A stretch of DNA of 64,000 bases, from contig CM061106.1 in NCBI GenBank assembly GCA_030770545.1, forward strand, positions 5,943,001 through 6,007,000, read 5' to 3'. This stretch comes from Macropodus opercularis (lineage: Eukaryota > Chordata > Actinopteri > Anabantiformes > Osphronemidae). The position numbers and the translations under genes were made by a program. This document shows, piece by piece, positions 32,366 to 43,742 of this stretch (positions are counted from its first letter, which is position 1; each line of letters begins with the position of its first letter). Below the pieces are notes generated by a model. It was not told the origin of the DNA, did no database searches, and worked only from the letters and a program-made list of their open reading frames with translations.

Positions 32366-33478
32366 CTAGCATCTAGCGGCTATCCAGCTAGCGGCTATCA
32401 ACTAGCATCTAGCGGCTAGCAGCTGTCCTGCAATTTGCAACAGGTCAAAAGTCAAGGTGCGAAGTGGACGTTTTAGAGGCCTGAGTTGTTTTAATAGGCT
32501 TGGTTCACGTCGCGTTCTGTTCCTGGGGTTAGGAATAAACAGATGATTATACCAGGTTCAACTTGTATGTACATATTTTCATGATTGAATAAATATTTAT
32601 ACATGTTTTGTTATTTTCATAATCATATAGAGTCCTTCCCTGGTCTCATTACTCACCTTCTGGTTGAACTGCAGCTCAGAAAAACAGACACAACTCATTC
32701 AGACTTAAACATGGAAACTTTATTAGTCAGTCAAGGATGGACAAAAAAGTGAAACACATGATTATACTACATCAGGTTAATCTTGTATGTACATATCTGC
32801 ATGACTGAATAATTATTTCTATATGTTTGATTCTTATAAATAAATAGAGTTCCTTCAGTCAGCTGAACATTATGATGAAGAGAACAAGCAGTGGACAGAG
32901 ATCAGTTCCATGAACAGCAGGAGCAGTAGACGTGTGATCATCGCAAATGCAGGTCATGTCTTTGCTGTAAATATTTTTTTATGAGACACCCGACTGGTAG
33001 TTATTAATTGTTTTCTTTTCATTCAGTGACACTTAAATCTACTCTTCATTTAATGATAGAACTCAGGTATCCTCAGGTACTTTGTGTCTCTCATGCAGCT
33101 TAGGTTCATCCTCCCTATAGAGTGAAATGGCTACTGACTATGCAAGTGTATTACTCTAATTACTGCGTCATACATCTGTCACCAAGACGAGTGAGAAAGC
33201 TCTGAAAGCTACCAAGCTGCTGAACTCATCACTAAATCTAAACAGCCTCACACCGTAGCAGAGTTGTTGATACTGACCACCTGCAAAATGATCCTTAGAG
33301 ATGCTCGGTCCTGGCGCCATTAAGAAAAGAGCCCAAGTCCCTCTACCAAATAAACTGACACTAGATTTTCATTACATCTGCTTCTTGTGGCATTTTTGAT
33401 TGGTGGTGTGTCGTGTGGTTTTCTAATGTAAATCATGTGCTGAGGCTCCAACAGGTTGGGAAACACTGTGTTAGACAT

Positions 33479-33739
33479 TCATTTCAACCAATAGACACTT
33501 AACTCAGGAGCTGAACCAGAAAAGCTGGAGGTGGTGTCATCACTGAGGAGACTTGACTTCAGAGTCAGAGTGTTCACACAGCAGTGACCCGTGGTTTTGT
33601 ACTTTAAGCTGCAGATCAAACGTGGACAGTGAGCGTTTGACAGAATTTTACAGCTGACAGCCTCATACACTTTGACTTTCATGCTGCTCTCAAGCTCATT
33701 TCTCAACAACTCAGGCAACAGGACTCTGTTCAGAAACAC
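33479..33739 (-). other. Unidentified open frame (block B copy of 19510-19767)
   Basis: Same residues from ELLRNELESSMKVK to the stop as in block C, differing at about three bases. Upstream of the ELL codons the sequence is unrelated to block C. That common edge marks either an exon border or a rearrangement point. Confidence 0.35.
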
Positions 33740-34464
33740 CCTCCACTATACACACAGGCAGGTCAACAGTATGTCCAGCTACGCTGCCACAGCAACTCAC
33801 TATTATGTACTGAACAGATTGTATCAATAGAAGACATAATATGAATCTACTTCCTCTACACATCAACATGGATAAATGACATCTATGTAAAGCATTAGTC
33901 ACTTTTAATAAAGCCAGTGGTGAACTATAGTTACAATAAACTGAAAGAACAAGGAAACATCAGCTCTAACAAAACTAACATGAAACAAATAAAATGAAAT
34001 AGCAAAAAAAAAAAAGCCACAAATAAAATTTTGTTAGAGCAAAGTGCAGGGTTGGCTTCCTCACTCAGATCACAGCAAATGTAGCCACATTCATGAGGCT
34101 GTTTATCCTCTTTAACACGACGTTTCTTTTCTATTTGCTACATAGATGCTGCACCACTAAACCACAGAGGTGTTGGAGGCTCCAGCTTATCAACTTTAAC
34201 ACTAAATGTTGTGCTGTTATGACAGTAGTGTTTGTGTTTATGCAGACATTTATTTCTCAGAATGATGGAAGATGAAAGAACTGACAATGTTTGTCTGTGT
34301 CATTCTTCTGCTCTAACTAATATATTTTTATTAAATCATCTCCCAAAACACATTTGAATGTGTATTATACATTTTAAAACATCAACAGTACAACATGTTA
34401 ATATCTGTATAAAATAATAATGAACAAATTCAATGACACTCACAGATGATATAAAGGTTTAAAC

Positions 34465-34555
34465 ATGTCAAAGCCCCTGAAGACATGAGTTCACCTTTCT
34501 ATAAACCAACCGTAGCCTGTGATTGGTCCATCATCACTGTGACCACAAATGCATA
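34465..34555 (-). other. HSP30-type 3' flank without its gene (block B)
   Basis: Second carried-along copy of the segment at 4797-4895. It matches 14660-14745 including the tggtccatcatcactgtga motif. Confidence 0.6.
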
Positions 34556-35127
34556 GTTTCATCTAAATGAAGACTTTGGAATTTCCAACAACTGTCATAT
34601 CTGTCAACCAGACAGCTCTCGCCTGTGCTGCTTGTGTGTACGGACGTGTGTGTGAAGGCGTCTCTATGTATGTTGATGGGTTTGGGAGTAACCCTGTCCA
34701 GCCTTTTACACACCTTCTGGTTTTCAAGCCCCTTTGTCCATCCACCAAACTCGGCTGACCCCCACTCCCAGTCTTGCACGGCCCCCTTCTCCCTTATTCT
34801 GCAGAGAAAGCGTGGTTTTCATACGGCAAAGAAAGAGCAAGCGTTCATTTAGTCAATATGTGTTAGCTAGAAACATTCACCCAGAGTAGACTGAATGATA
34901 CATGTTCATTTGAAACCTCCACCAGTAAGAGAGTCAATAAATTGCATCTTAACTTGTATCAGGACAGAGATTTTTGCGTTATCTCAGCAACTCAAAGGTT
35001 TTCAGAGAGAGAAAGACTAATGATGAGCTTTGCTTCATTGCACCACAACTACAACTACAACTACAACTACAACTACACACCTTTCATACTTGATATCACA
35101 CATATTATTTTGTTTGATTTTACTTTC

Positions 35128-35691
35128 TGTAATGGAAATTTTACTATATGGGTATTTTCCCTTGTGACAGAACTCTGATTCATATTACTTGATATATTCT
35201 CATATGTATCTGTACTAAGCAAAGTAATCATAGAATGAGGTATATACTTGCTTACAGAAATATTTTAGAACAATGAGCCTTCTCTTTCCCATGGGAAAGG
35301 GAGCTAGGGAGATACTGTTTAGTTAAATTGTTTTACAGCATGGACCATGGCCATGAGACCATGGCAGAAGAACTTTGATGTACTTTGTTTCTGTTACACT
35401 TTCCACCTGGTGCAAGGCAGTAACTGACCCTGAGTTGTGGACTGATAAGTCCCTTGTGGACTGTTTTTGTTTAAGACTGAGCTAATGAGAAGATACATCT
35501 TTACTCCCTCGCAACGAAGGAGGTATTTAGGTAGGCACTGAGGTAGATGACTTCAGAACTACACTCAGGCAGGACAGTTTTGCACTGACTCTGTGTACTT
35601 CTCTTCTTGCAAGAATTAAAGACAACAGAAAGACAACTTTGATTGGTTTTTGATTCATTCACCAGGTTCCTAACAGGTTTTTGCCTCCACA
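35128..35691 (+). repeat. 5' LTR
   Basis: Begins TGTAATGG and ends CTCCACA. It differs from the 3' LTR at roughly 17 of 564 positions by eye, about 3%. The left junction cuts block B. Confidence 0.95.
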
Positions 35692-35694
35692 ATT

Positions 35695-35712
35695 TGGTGT
35701 CAGAAGTGGGAT
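35695..35712 (+). promoter_or_regulatory. Primer-binding site, tRNA-Leu type
   Basis: TGGTGTCAGAAGTGGGAT lies three bases after the 5' LTR. It is complementary to the 3' end of vertebrate tRNA-Leu (ending CCA), the primer for first-strand synthesis. The tRNA sequence is from memory of the family. Confidence 0.8.
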
Positions 35713-36046
35713 CCCCTGGTGGTCGTCAGAGGGGTCGCTGACGGTGGAAGACGTCGCCCTGAGCACAGCTCAGCCTCAACCTCCTCTACAAAAACAGAGT
35801 GAGACGAAGGGCCTAAGGCATCACCTCTGATCTCCATCGGACGGATCCTACGAACTCAAAATTACTTAAACGGGGAAACCTGGTGAGTCGTTGACATATT
35901 TACTTCTCATATGTCCTGGGGAAAGTGTTGATCAGTGAACACTATAATATGGCTCTGATATGAGTGTTAGTCGGTGAACACTATAATTTGGCATCGAACT
36001 TTCGCAGAGACGTCTGTGACCGTACAACTACGCGTAGTGCTGCACT

Positions 36047-36295
36047 ATGGGGAGCAGTTATGGTAAAGTTGGCTTGGAGCCACAGGGTCCCAGTGTGGAT
36101 AGCATGAGGAAGAAATATGGAGACGATAGTATCAGTTGTCTTTCTGTGTGGACAAAACAATATGGGTTCCCAGAGGGTGGTTCATTAAAAATTTATCATA
36201 TGACATTTAGAAAAAGAAAAAAAAAAAAAAAAATTGAAAGAAGACGAACAAAAGTTGAGAAAAAGAGAGAATTTGAAGTCAAAAGATTTAGATAA
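36047..36295 (+). pseudogene. gag N-terminal remnant
   Basis: Frame beginning MGSSYGKVG, a glycine-2 start typical of myristoylated matrix domains. It becomes a Lys/Glu/Arg-rich tract around an A-run (about 36210-36232) and then stops. The capsid region downstream is not readable as one frame. Confidence 0.5.
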
Positions 36296-36719
36296 TGTGG
36301 AAAAGCATAGAAAATGCTGGCAACAATGAAAAGATGAAGCTGAAAGTAGAGAGAGAAAACGATTACAAAAGGAAATGACTACGGTTGAAAGTAGAACAGA
36401 GAATAATTCTGCACCCTGCAAACAGCCACCACCATACTGTCCCAGTGCGTCTTCTCTTTATCCACAGATCACTGCGCTGAAGCTGGTCCCGGACCTGGAT
36501 TCCTGCCCGTCTGTCTTGCAACTGCAACCACAACCACAACAACAACAGCAAAAACAACCAGACCCGTCTGTCCTACAACCACTGCAACAGCTTCAAAGTC
36601 TGTCTGCTCTGCAACTATTGCCACCGTTGCAACCACAGCTGCTTCAAAGTAAAACAAAGACAGAAAAGAGTTACATCTGGCAGCTGTAACCATGTATCAG
36701 GCAGTCGCACAACAGAACC

Positions 36720-36938
36720 GTGGTCGGGGGAAGAGGCTACACCAGAGGAGGACGAGGTCGCGCAGGTCAAAAAGGACATGGCCGAGGAAACGGACAATCA
36801 ACAGCATGCTTTAAATGCGGTAAAGAAGGACATTGGGCTCGAAACTGCCAATCTACTGAGGGACGGTGTCCGTACTGCAAGGAAGAGGGACACAGACCAG
36901 CTGACTGTCCGCTGAGTGTTTCAGCGGGGGCAGACTGA
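36720..36938 (+). pseudogene. gag nucleocapsid-like zinc knuckles
   Basis: An Arg/Gly-rich stretch is followed by two CCHC knuckles, CFKCGKEGHWARNC and CPYCKEEGHRPADC, then a stop. Such knuckles bind genomic RNA. The frame is separated from the preceding gag remnant by stops. Confidence 0.88.
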
Positions 36939-36997
36939 CGGGTGGGGAGCCGGTCTGGGCCCGGTGACGGTATAGCTGAGGCTGAGGAGGGAGGTGA

Positions 36998-37024
36998 CTG
37001 CACTGACACACACACACACACACA
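36998..37024. repeat. CA microsatellite in the retroelement
   Basis: A run of CA dinucleotides between the nucleocapsid-like and protease frames, probably arisen after insertion. Confidence 0.85.
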
Positions 37025-37093
37025 CCGCAATGAAGACACGCTTACACAAACATCTACTGATGATGCTATTGCTGCCATTGCAATGAAGAACGC

Positions 37094-37645
37094 TTGCCAT
37101 GCTTAACCTCAAATGCTTCTACTAACTGCAATGAAGAACGCTTACCTTGCATAGATTCAGAAATGATTTTACAGTGTTTGATGAATTTAGAAAGTAGAAT
37201 GAAAACACCACAAGGCACCTATGTGCACCTGACTGAACCACACATGCAATTTCCAGAAATGGTTTTAACAATAAATGGGGAGCAAATCACTTTTCTTGTA
37301 GACAGTGGAGCCACACGCTCTGTGATGACGTCTTCAAGCCTTAAAACTGCACCAAGAATGAGTGGGAATTATGTTTATAGTGTTGGGGCTTCGGGGGTAA
37401 CAGTAAAAGAATATTTAACCAAACTTTTGACATGTCTTAATCCAGATGGTACCACATTCAAGCATGCTTTCATGTTTTCTGATTTGTGCCCGATAAATTT
37501 GCTAGGGAGAGATCTAATGATAAAACTGGGCATTTCTCTGATCTCATCCCCAGATGGATTGAAGGTCAGCACAGATGCAAACACAGACCCAGAGGGAGTG
37601 TTTGTTCTCTGTGGAGTGAGTGATTTACTGTATGTATGTGAGTAA
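37094..37645 (+). pseudogene. Retroviral-type aspartic protease frame
   Basis: A 183-residue open frame holds the catalytic triplet in FLVDSGATRSVM and a second conserved segment INLLGRDLMIKLG. In the family the protease cleaves the gag-pol polyprotein. The frame stops with no reverse transcriptase after it. It is the best preserved part of the internal region. Confidence 0.88.
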
Positions 37646-37792
37646 GCTGCAGCAGTCTGTCTTGTGTGAGCAATTAATGTCTACAGCGCATGCGTTAGTT
37701 AACCCAGAAGAAACAGACTATATGGATCCAGAAGACTTACACTGCACCATTCATGTGTCACAGGGTTAACATCAACTTCTGCTTTAGCAGAA

Positions 37793-38174
37793 GTGCCACA
37801 CATGGGAATACATCCCACTGAGAGGCCGTTACCATCCACTTCACTTTGTGAAGATGACATGTTACAGTACTGTAAGTCTTTGTCTGCAGTTCTGTGTCAG
37901 CTCTCTCAGCAGGTGACAGCAGCTTTACCAGTTCCAGCACAAGGGTCACTGCACTCTCTGGAACCAGGCGACTGGATTGTGGTACGAGAACATCGCCCTA
38001 AACACTGGAAGGAAGTGGGTTGGACCCTTCCAGGTGCTACTGACTACGCATACGGCAGTGAAGGTCGCAGAGAGAGCGACGTGGAGCCATGCGAGCCACT
38101 GCAGGAAGGTGCCGGAGCCAGTAGATGACTTCTCACCAGCTGTCCACCAGCACGAGGGCTCTGATCAGCAGTAA
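37793..38174 (+). pseudogene. Integrase C-terminal remnant
   Basis: LEPGDWIVVREHRPKHW in one frame is followed by a shift. The neighbouring frame then carries the expected continuation with TAVKVAERATW. This is the C-terminal DNA-binding part of gamma/epsilon-type retroviral integrases. The catalytic core is missing. Confidence 0.8.
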
Positions 38175-38690
38175 CACCCTTGTTCTACGAGGGGCGGCGT
38201 TGACCAGCACAGTGGGAGAGACACGTTGAGTGTTTCTCCACTGCACCGGTGAAATACACTTTAGCATAGCACATACTGCACACACTGAGAATACAAATAC
38301 ACAGTGGTGTACCACCTACGAGGGATTTCAACGCTACACATCTGTACAGTGCAGTAGTGTCTCTAGTGACAAAGGGGAGGGAAACCTAACGGTGACAACA
38401 ACTCCCTACGACACTACAAAGACCAGTTGCTCGGGTGAACTCCATACAAACTGGTTGGCTATTGCACTGACATCGTGGACCAGGACAGGACAACGTCCAT
38501 ACATCAGTATCGTGATTGGATCCGCTTGGACCAAGCACTAACACAACAACAGAGAACTGTGAGAGACATTGTGTGAACTGTGGGACTTTGCTTAATTTTT
38601 CTGTGAACAGTTTATGATGGTAGCTAAAGCCTTTGTGAATTTAGCTATACTGATATTTCTTTGTTCACTTTGTGTGTTGATTAATTAATA

Positions 38691-38706
38691 ATCAAAGGGG
38701 AGGGAT
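38691..38706 (+). promoter_or_regulatory. Polypurine tract
   Basis: aaaggggagggatt lies immediately before the 3' LTR, in the position of the plus-strand primer. Confidence 0.85.
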
Positions 38707-39270
38707 TGTAATGGAAATTTTACTATATGGGTATTTTCACTTGTGACAGAACTCTGATTCATATTACTTGATATATTCTCATATGTATCTGTACTAAGCA
38801 AAGTAATCATAGAATGAGTTATATACTTGCTTACAGAAATATTTTAGAATAGTGAGCCTTCTCTTTCCCATGGGAAAGGGAGCTAGGGAGATACTGTTTA
38901 GTTAAATTGTTTTACAGCATGGACCATGGCCATGAGAGCATGGCAGAAGAACTTTGATGTACTTTGTTTCTGTTACACTTTCCACCTGGTGCAAGGCAGT
39001 GACTGACCCTGAGTTGTGGGCTGATAAGTCCCTTCTGGACTGTCTCTCTCTGAGACTGAGCTAATGAGAAGATACATCTTTACTCCCTCGCAACGAAGGA
39101 GGTATTTAGGTAGGAACAGAGGTAGATGACTTCAGATCTACACTCAGGCAGGACAGTTTTGCACTGACTCTGTGTACTTCTCTTCTTGCAAGAATTAGAG
39201 ACAACAGAAAGACAACTTTGATTGGTTTTTGATTCATTCACCAGGTTCCTAACAGGTTTTTGCCTCCACA
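38707..39270 (+). repeat. 3' LTR
   Basis: 564 bp with TG...CA ends. Its last base abuts the CALHM-type exon 2 (39271-39343). Confidence 0.95.
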
Positions 39271-40491
39271 AAGTGCATCGAGCCAGACAGGTCAGCAGCA
39301 GACTGGACAACATGATGGACGCAATGAGCAGCCAACCCAGAATCTGTGGTCACCAACAACAGATCAGTGATAAAGCAGTGTTACAATCATTTCAAATGTC
39401 TTGCTCACAGTAAACTGAAAAATGAAAGAAATCTAATGGATATTTAATATATTGGCTACAACTACACTGCATTCAGTAGAGCTGTCGCCCAATCGATCGC
39501 TGGCTCCCCAGTCACACGCTGAAGTGTCCTTGAATGTGTGTGTTTGTGTTTCTTATTTATTTAACTCTGACTCTGAATGAGACGCAGTGTTAAAACACTT
39601 TTAAGTACCAGTAGGCAGAAAAGCTCTACATAAGCAGACCATGTACCATCCTAATATCCAACTGTCACGGTTGTGTTGGTGTAGAGATTCACACTAACTG
39701 CCTGGTTGTGAAGGCTCTTAGCTCCACAATAACAAAGAAAATAAGAGAAACTACTCAAGAATGAACATGAAACATTTCAAGCGAAATCTGAAGTCACATT
39801 AGGATCAATACATGTGATTCCTCCTTCAACATGTGTATGTTCCTAAATGGATATATCGTTTACTTAATGCTACCAGCTTGATCGACTGCAACGTCCTTTA
39901 CACTAAAATATGATTTACACAATAAACTAAAGTCGTACTAAAGTTGAATTGATTGTCTTTAATCTGATGAAATTAAAAGTGTCACTGTCACTGACCTGAG
40001 ACTGAGCTGTCAGCATGCGCAGAACATCCGTCTGTCAGGCTTCAGTATATTCTCTCTCTCACAGGGAAACCTGTACAGCTCCTTTTCACAGAGCTGAGAG
40101 CTAATCTTCTCACACAGACGCCTGTTGAAGGTGCTCACATTGGTCCCCGTCATTGCACACTTATAGTAGTTACCATTCAGCAGGGCCACAGCTATCCAAC
40201 TGGAAGGACCTGGAAAAGGGCCACCCCAGCAGCTGCCAGTTTTCTCAATGTGCACGGCTTGGTCCTGTGTTGGCACATCCCTGTCCACAGCTTCCATGTC
40301 TTCTTATTCAGGATGTAACCCAGCAGCAACAGAGCCAGAGCAGGCACCAGCAAGAACACCAGGCCATACAGGAAGTTCAGCTCACTGCAGGGACACTCGA
40401 ACACCACTGAGGAGAAGAGCTGCTCCCCGAAGCACGAACCAAGTTTGCTCTGTGGTTTGGCAATGTTCAGCAACTTGTTAAACTTGCCCAT
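39271..40491 (-). pseudogene. CALHM5/6-like ion channel, truncated at an LTR
   Basis: Exon 1 (39996-40491) starts MGKFNKLLNIAKPQ. It shows GEQLFSSVVFECPC, the membrane segment LYGLVFLLVPALALLLLGYI, then KKTWKLWTG and, in another frame, SSWIAVALLNGNYYKCAMTG and ELYRFPC. It ends at a GTCAGT donor. Exon 2 (39271-39343) follows a CAG acceptor and reads ILGWLLIASIMLSSLLLTCL-ARCT, where the LTR begins. CALHM proteins form large-pore voltage- or calcium-gated channels at the plasma membrane. Breaks: a deletion in the first membrane segment (LGSC before GEQLF), frameshifts near 40210-40260 and 40020, and loss of everything after the fourth membrane segment. The intron is 39344-39995. Confidence 0.87.
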
Positions 40492-40597
40492 CCCTGGCTG
40501 CTGAAAGAGACTGTTTTTAACTTTCACTTCCAGGTTTTGATATGTGACTGCTGTCACCCCCCCAAAAACCACCAGTAGCAACCGTAGACCACACATC

Positions 40598-41630
40598 CAC
40601 CACTGCTAGATAAACAGGAGACACTCGTCTGTTTATCTCTTCACCGCAACCTCAAGACTTCTGCCTGGTTACACAGACTGTCTACGTTTATATGACATCA
40701 AATGAAAGTATACACATTTATATGAAATGTAAAAAACAACCAATAATCTGTACAGTTTAGGTTTACTAGGTCAGGTAAAAGCTTTTGTTTAATAATAACA
40801 AGGTACAGCAGTAATTAATTGTGGTTATATCAATAAAAAGCCCAACAAATTTTTAAATCCTCATCCAGGGGTTGTATAAAGTATGAATAGAAAGAATGAA
40901 TACAAAACTGACCGTGTCTAGCACAACCTCTGAACCATGACCATGGAACCTATTGGTTCTTTAGTTGTTCCACCAAAAATGGTCATGTCTGATCATTCGT
41001 GATGTGAGCGACAGTTTATCTTCATCGTTGGTCCAGATCATTTCAGGACCGTGTATTAAATGTTATAAAAGCGCTCTCACTTATTGGGAAATTATATGAT
41101 TTGATTCCCTGACATCTAACGCTATATGTTATGTACCATAGGTGTTAAGTAATGACAAACTCTCAGTGGGTTTTGAAGCTCAAAAGCTTTATCTAGATGA
41201 ACTGAACTCAGAGACTCTTCTGATGATTCCAACCATTGCGCCGTGTACAGTCACACAAGCACACTTTAAAAAGGACGGTGAACCGAATCGTAAAGGAGCA
41301 GGCTGAATGAAAACATATCAGTTGTTCATTAAAAAATACACTTTACTGTCAGACGTAAATCTGAGCAGGTTTCAGCAGCACTTTCATTTTAAATTGAATC
41401 ATTTTACACTGACTGAAATGTTGTAGTTTTCACAGAGAACCTTCACTGAATCTATGACAAGCAACGCTGCATCATGAAAAATCCAGTTTCCTCAGTAGCA
41501 GCTTTTACCAACTTAAAATAAATGACATGAAAAGTGTAATTGAAAAAGATTTGAAAATTATAATGTTCTTCTCAATATCTATCACTAGTTAAGTTCTGAA
41601 AACTAGTAGAAGACTTCAGTGTGATGAACC
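40598..41630. other. No gene seen
   Basis: AT-rich sequence upstream of the CALHM-like gene. Nothing that I can name. Confidence 0.4.
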
Positions 41631-41633
41631 ATC

Positions 41634-41891
41634 TCAATATTTAATACATGCCGGCACGGAGAAAGTGAAAGACTCCAGGTCGTCTGTAGCCTTGGCTGCA
41701 ACCACCTGGCTGCCAACGTACACCTGGTTATTGTTGACCCTGTTCCTGACGTCATGAGGTGGGTCAGTCTGAAGTACTTGCTGAAGGACCTGGTTAATGT
41801 GGAGGTTCTGGGTATATGAAACGGTTACAGCCAGTCTGAACAGGCCTTGGGTTCTGTATCTACAGAGTCCGGTAGCACAGAGACACAACAC
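41634..41891 (-). other. Unidentified 85-residue open frame
   Basis: The minus strand contains NQVLQQVLQTDPPHDVRNRV and QVYVGSQVVAAKATDDLESF, then a stop. Residue composition looks protein-like rather than random. No family, signal peptide or clear start is recognised. It may be a terminal exon of a lost gene. Confidence 0.25.
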
Positions 41892-42871
41892 TATAACGTC
41901 CCACGTATGATGTGGAGTATAATGAGGTAAAATAATTTGTTTCCTGATGGTCAGTCACTGATCATCAGAGTCTGGAGCGATCCGTGGTGATCCCATCCTC
42001 GTCGCCAAATTGTTGTAGATTTAAAAAAAAAATTATTGCACAGACATTTATACTGAAATGTTCTTACACAAAAACAAAACCAGGAAACTACAGAAACTAT
42101 AGCAGGACAGTGACTGGACGACTGGGATTCACAGCAGGATGAACTCAAGCTAAACATGCTTTTCTCTCTAGCAACAGTCTGCAGCGTCTGCAGCATGAAG
42201 ATGTTTTCTCCTAGTGAAGCGTGAAGCACAAAACAGGAAACGTGTTGCTCTTAGCTTGTAGTTTTACCAATAGAAGGTGTTGCCTCCTGCAGAAGTAAAG
42301 ACTCAGGACATTTATTCTGCTGAGCTCAGAAAAGTTGTAACAATAGTCATTTCTACTGAGGTTGTACAACAGGAAATTCCTCCTTTCAGTCAAACAACTG
42401 ACCGACACTATTAGGAATAACTGTAAGTAACAGAAGGATAAATCAATAACTTCCATGAAAACACTTCAGTTTCGCTTCAGTAAACTCTTCATGGAGATGC
42501 AACCTATAGAAAAACTGATTTTGTAGGGGACGGACCATTGAAGTGAGCAAGAGAAACCAGAGGCAAGGATCAACAGGATGAGCATCGTTGTCACCGTCAG
42601 GTATCATCTACTGTGTGACGTCCTCGTCTCTTCCTTTGCGGCTGCAGTTCCTCTGCTCCTTGCGTCTAAGATGTCGGGTGGTGGCTTCACGTCACTGGGA
42701 GTGAACCTGATCAGGTTGTGGCCCCGTTGCCTCCTCACATTGCTGCTGTGATGGAGTTAAACAGTGTGAGCGTTGGGCACTGATGGGCTCGTGGGTGAAT
42801 AGCTTCACAGCACAACGGTCTGTAGTTGTGTTTAGCAGTGATCACTGCAGGTGCAGCTGCTTTAATGAGGC

Positions 42872-42914
42872 CTAGTCCTCCTCCTCTGACTCATCTGTAA
42901 ACACCCATAGATCC
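42872..42914 (-). other. Possible terminal exon, acidic tail
   Basis: A good acceptor (ttcctgtgtttcag) is followed by DLWVFTDESEEED and a stop. Too short to assign. Confidence 0.2.
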
Positions 42915-43167
42915 TGAAACACAGGAAAGAGACCATGACACACGGGAAACGTGGCTTCACTTGGCTGAGTTCTCCTCCGGTATGAAGGACACAGAAACTC
43001 ACGCTGGTCCAAACCACAGCCTCCACTGCCCCCTACTGCTGAAGATAAAGCTCTGCCCTGGACCAAACTAGATGTTGCTCACATTAAGGCAAAAGTCATT
43101 CTGTCAACACTAATGAGACAAATGACACCAACTGACATCACACACACATCCACACATGTGAGCACAC

Positions 43168-43300
43168 GTCAGTGGAGCATCACACTGACTCACTAAGAGC
43201 AGATCTAAGGTCAGTGGAGCATCACACTGACTCACTAAGAGCAGATCTAAGGTCAGTGGAGCATCACACTGACTCACTAAGAGCAGATCTAAGGTCAGTG
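43168..43300. repeat. 42-bp unit repeated three times
   Basis: ggtcagtggagcatcacact and the next 22 bases occur three times without change apart from the first base, then a partial fourth copy begins. Confidence 0.95.
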
Positions 43301-43377
43301 GGACATTTCTGATCATGGTTCAGTCTCATCTAGTTTAATTCTGTCCACTCAGCCTTTCTGCTACTTTCCATCCATCC

Positions 43378-43742
43378 ATCTTCTTCCGCTTTTCCCCGAA
43401 GGGGTCGCGGGCGTGCTGGAGCCTATCCCAGCTGGCTTTGGGCGAGAGGCAGGGTACACAGACAGATCGCCAGTCCATCACAGGACCACATATATAGACA
43501 CACAAGTCACAGTCATACACACACTCACACCTATGGGCAATTTACGCATCTTTTCCAATTGACCTAACTGCATGTCTTTCAACTGTGGAAGGAAACTGGA
43601 GACCCCGGAGAAAACCCACGCAGACACGGGGAGAACATGCAAACTCCACACAGAAAGGCCCCCGGTCGCCTCCGGGAATCAAACCCGGGACCTTCTTGCT
43701 GTGAGGCGACAGCGCTAACCACCACACCACCGTGCCGCCCCC
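43378..43742 (-). repeat. Dispersed teleost repeat, full-looking copy
   Basis: Contains ggagaaaacccacgcagaca, acatgcaaactccacacaga and the closing gctaaccaccacaccaccgt. This is an abundant interspersed repeat of bony fish that I recognise but cannot name with certainty. An opposite-strand relative lies at 52949-53160. Confidence 0.8.

Larger units (their letters stand above)
29965..35127. repeat. Segmental duplication block B
   Basis: Near-identical direct copy of 880-5468, about 29 kb away. It keeps the 33578-34168 sequence that block A lost. Its right end is cut exactly by the 5' LTR at 35128; block A continues there with unrelated sequence. Divergence from A is a few substitutions and short indels per hundred bases at most, so the duplication is young. 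Confidence 0.93.
35128..39270 (+). mobile_element. Endogenous retrovirus-like element, internally deleted
   Basis: Two 564-bp LTRs flank 3 kb that keep retroviral order: primer-binding site, gag remnants, a zinc-knuckle region, an aspartic protease frame, an integrase C-terminal piece and a polypurine tract. Reverse transcriptase, RNase H and most of the integrase are missing between 37645 and 37790, and no envelope gene is recognisable. The element cannot replicate on its own. Flanking bases (CTTTC left, AAGTG right) are not a target duplication. The left flank is duplication block B and the right flank is a CALHM-type gene, so the ends belong to different original sites. Internal features are described separately; the breaks are left as found. 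Confidence 0.93.

Noticed and set aside
38230..38541. Envelope gene of the retroelement
   Set aside because: A 103-residue open frame occupies the expected place, but no signal peptide, furin site, fusion peptide or membrane anchor is visible.
42211..42456. Minus-strand open frame with hydrophobic residues
   Set aside because: Short, no start context, no homologous family recognised and AT-rich composition.
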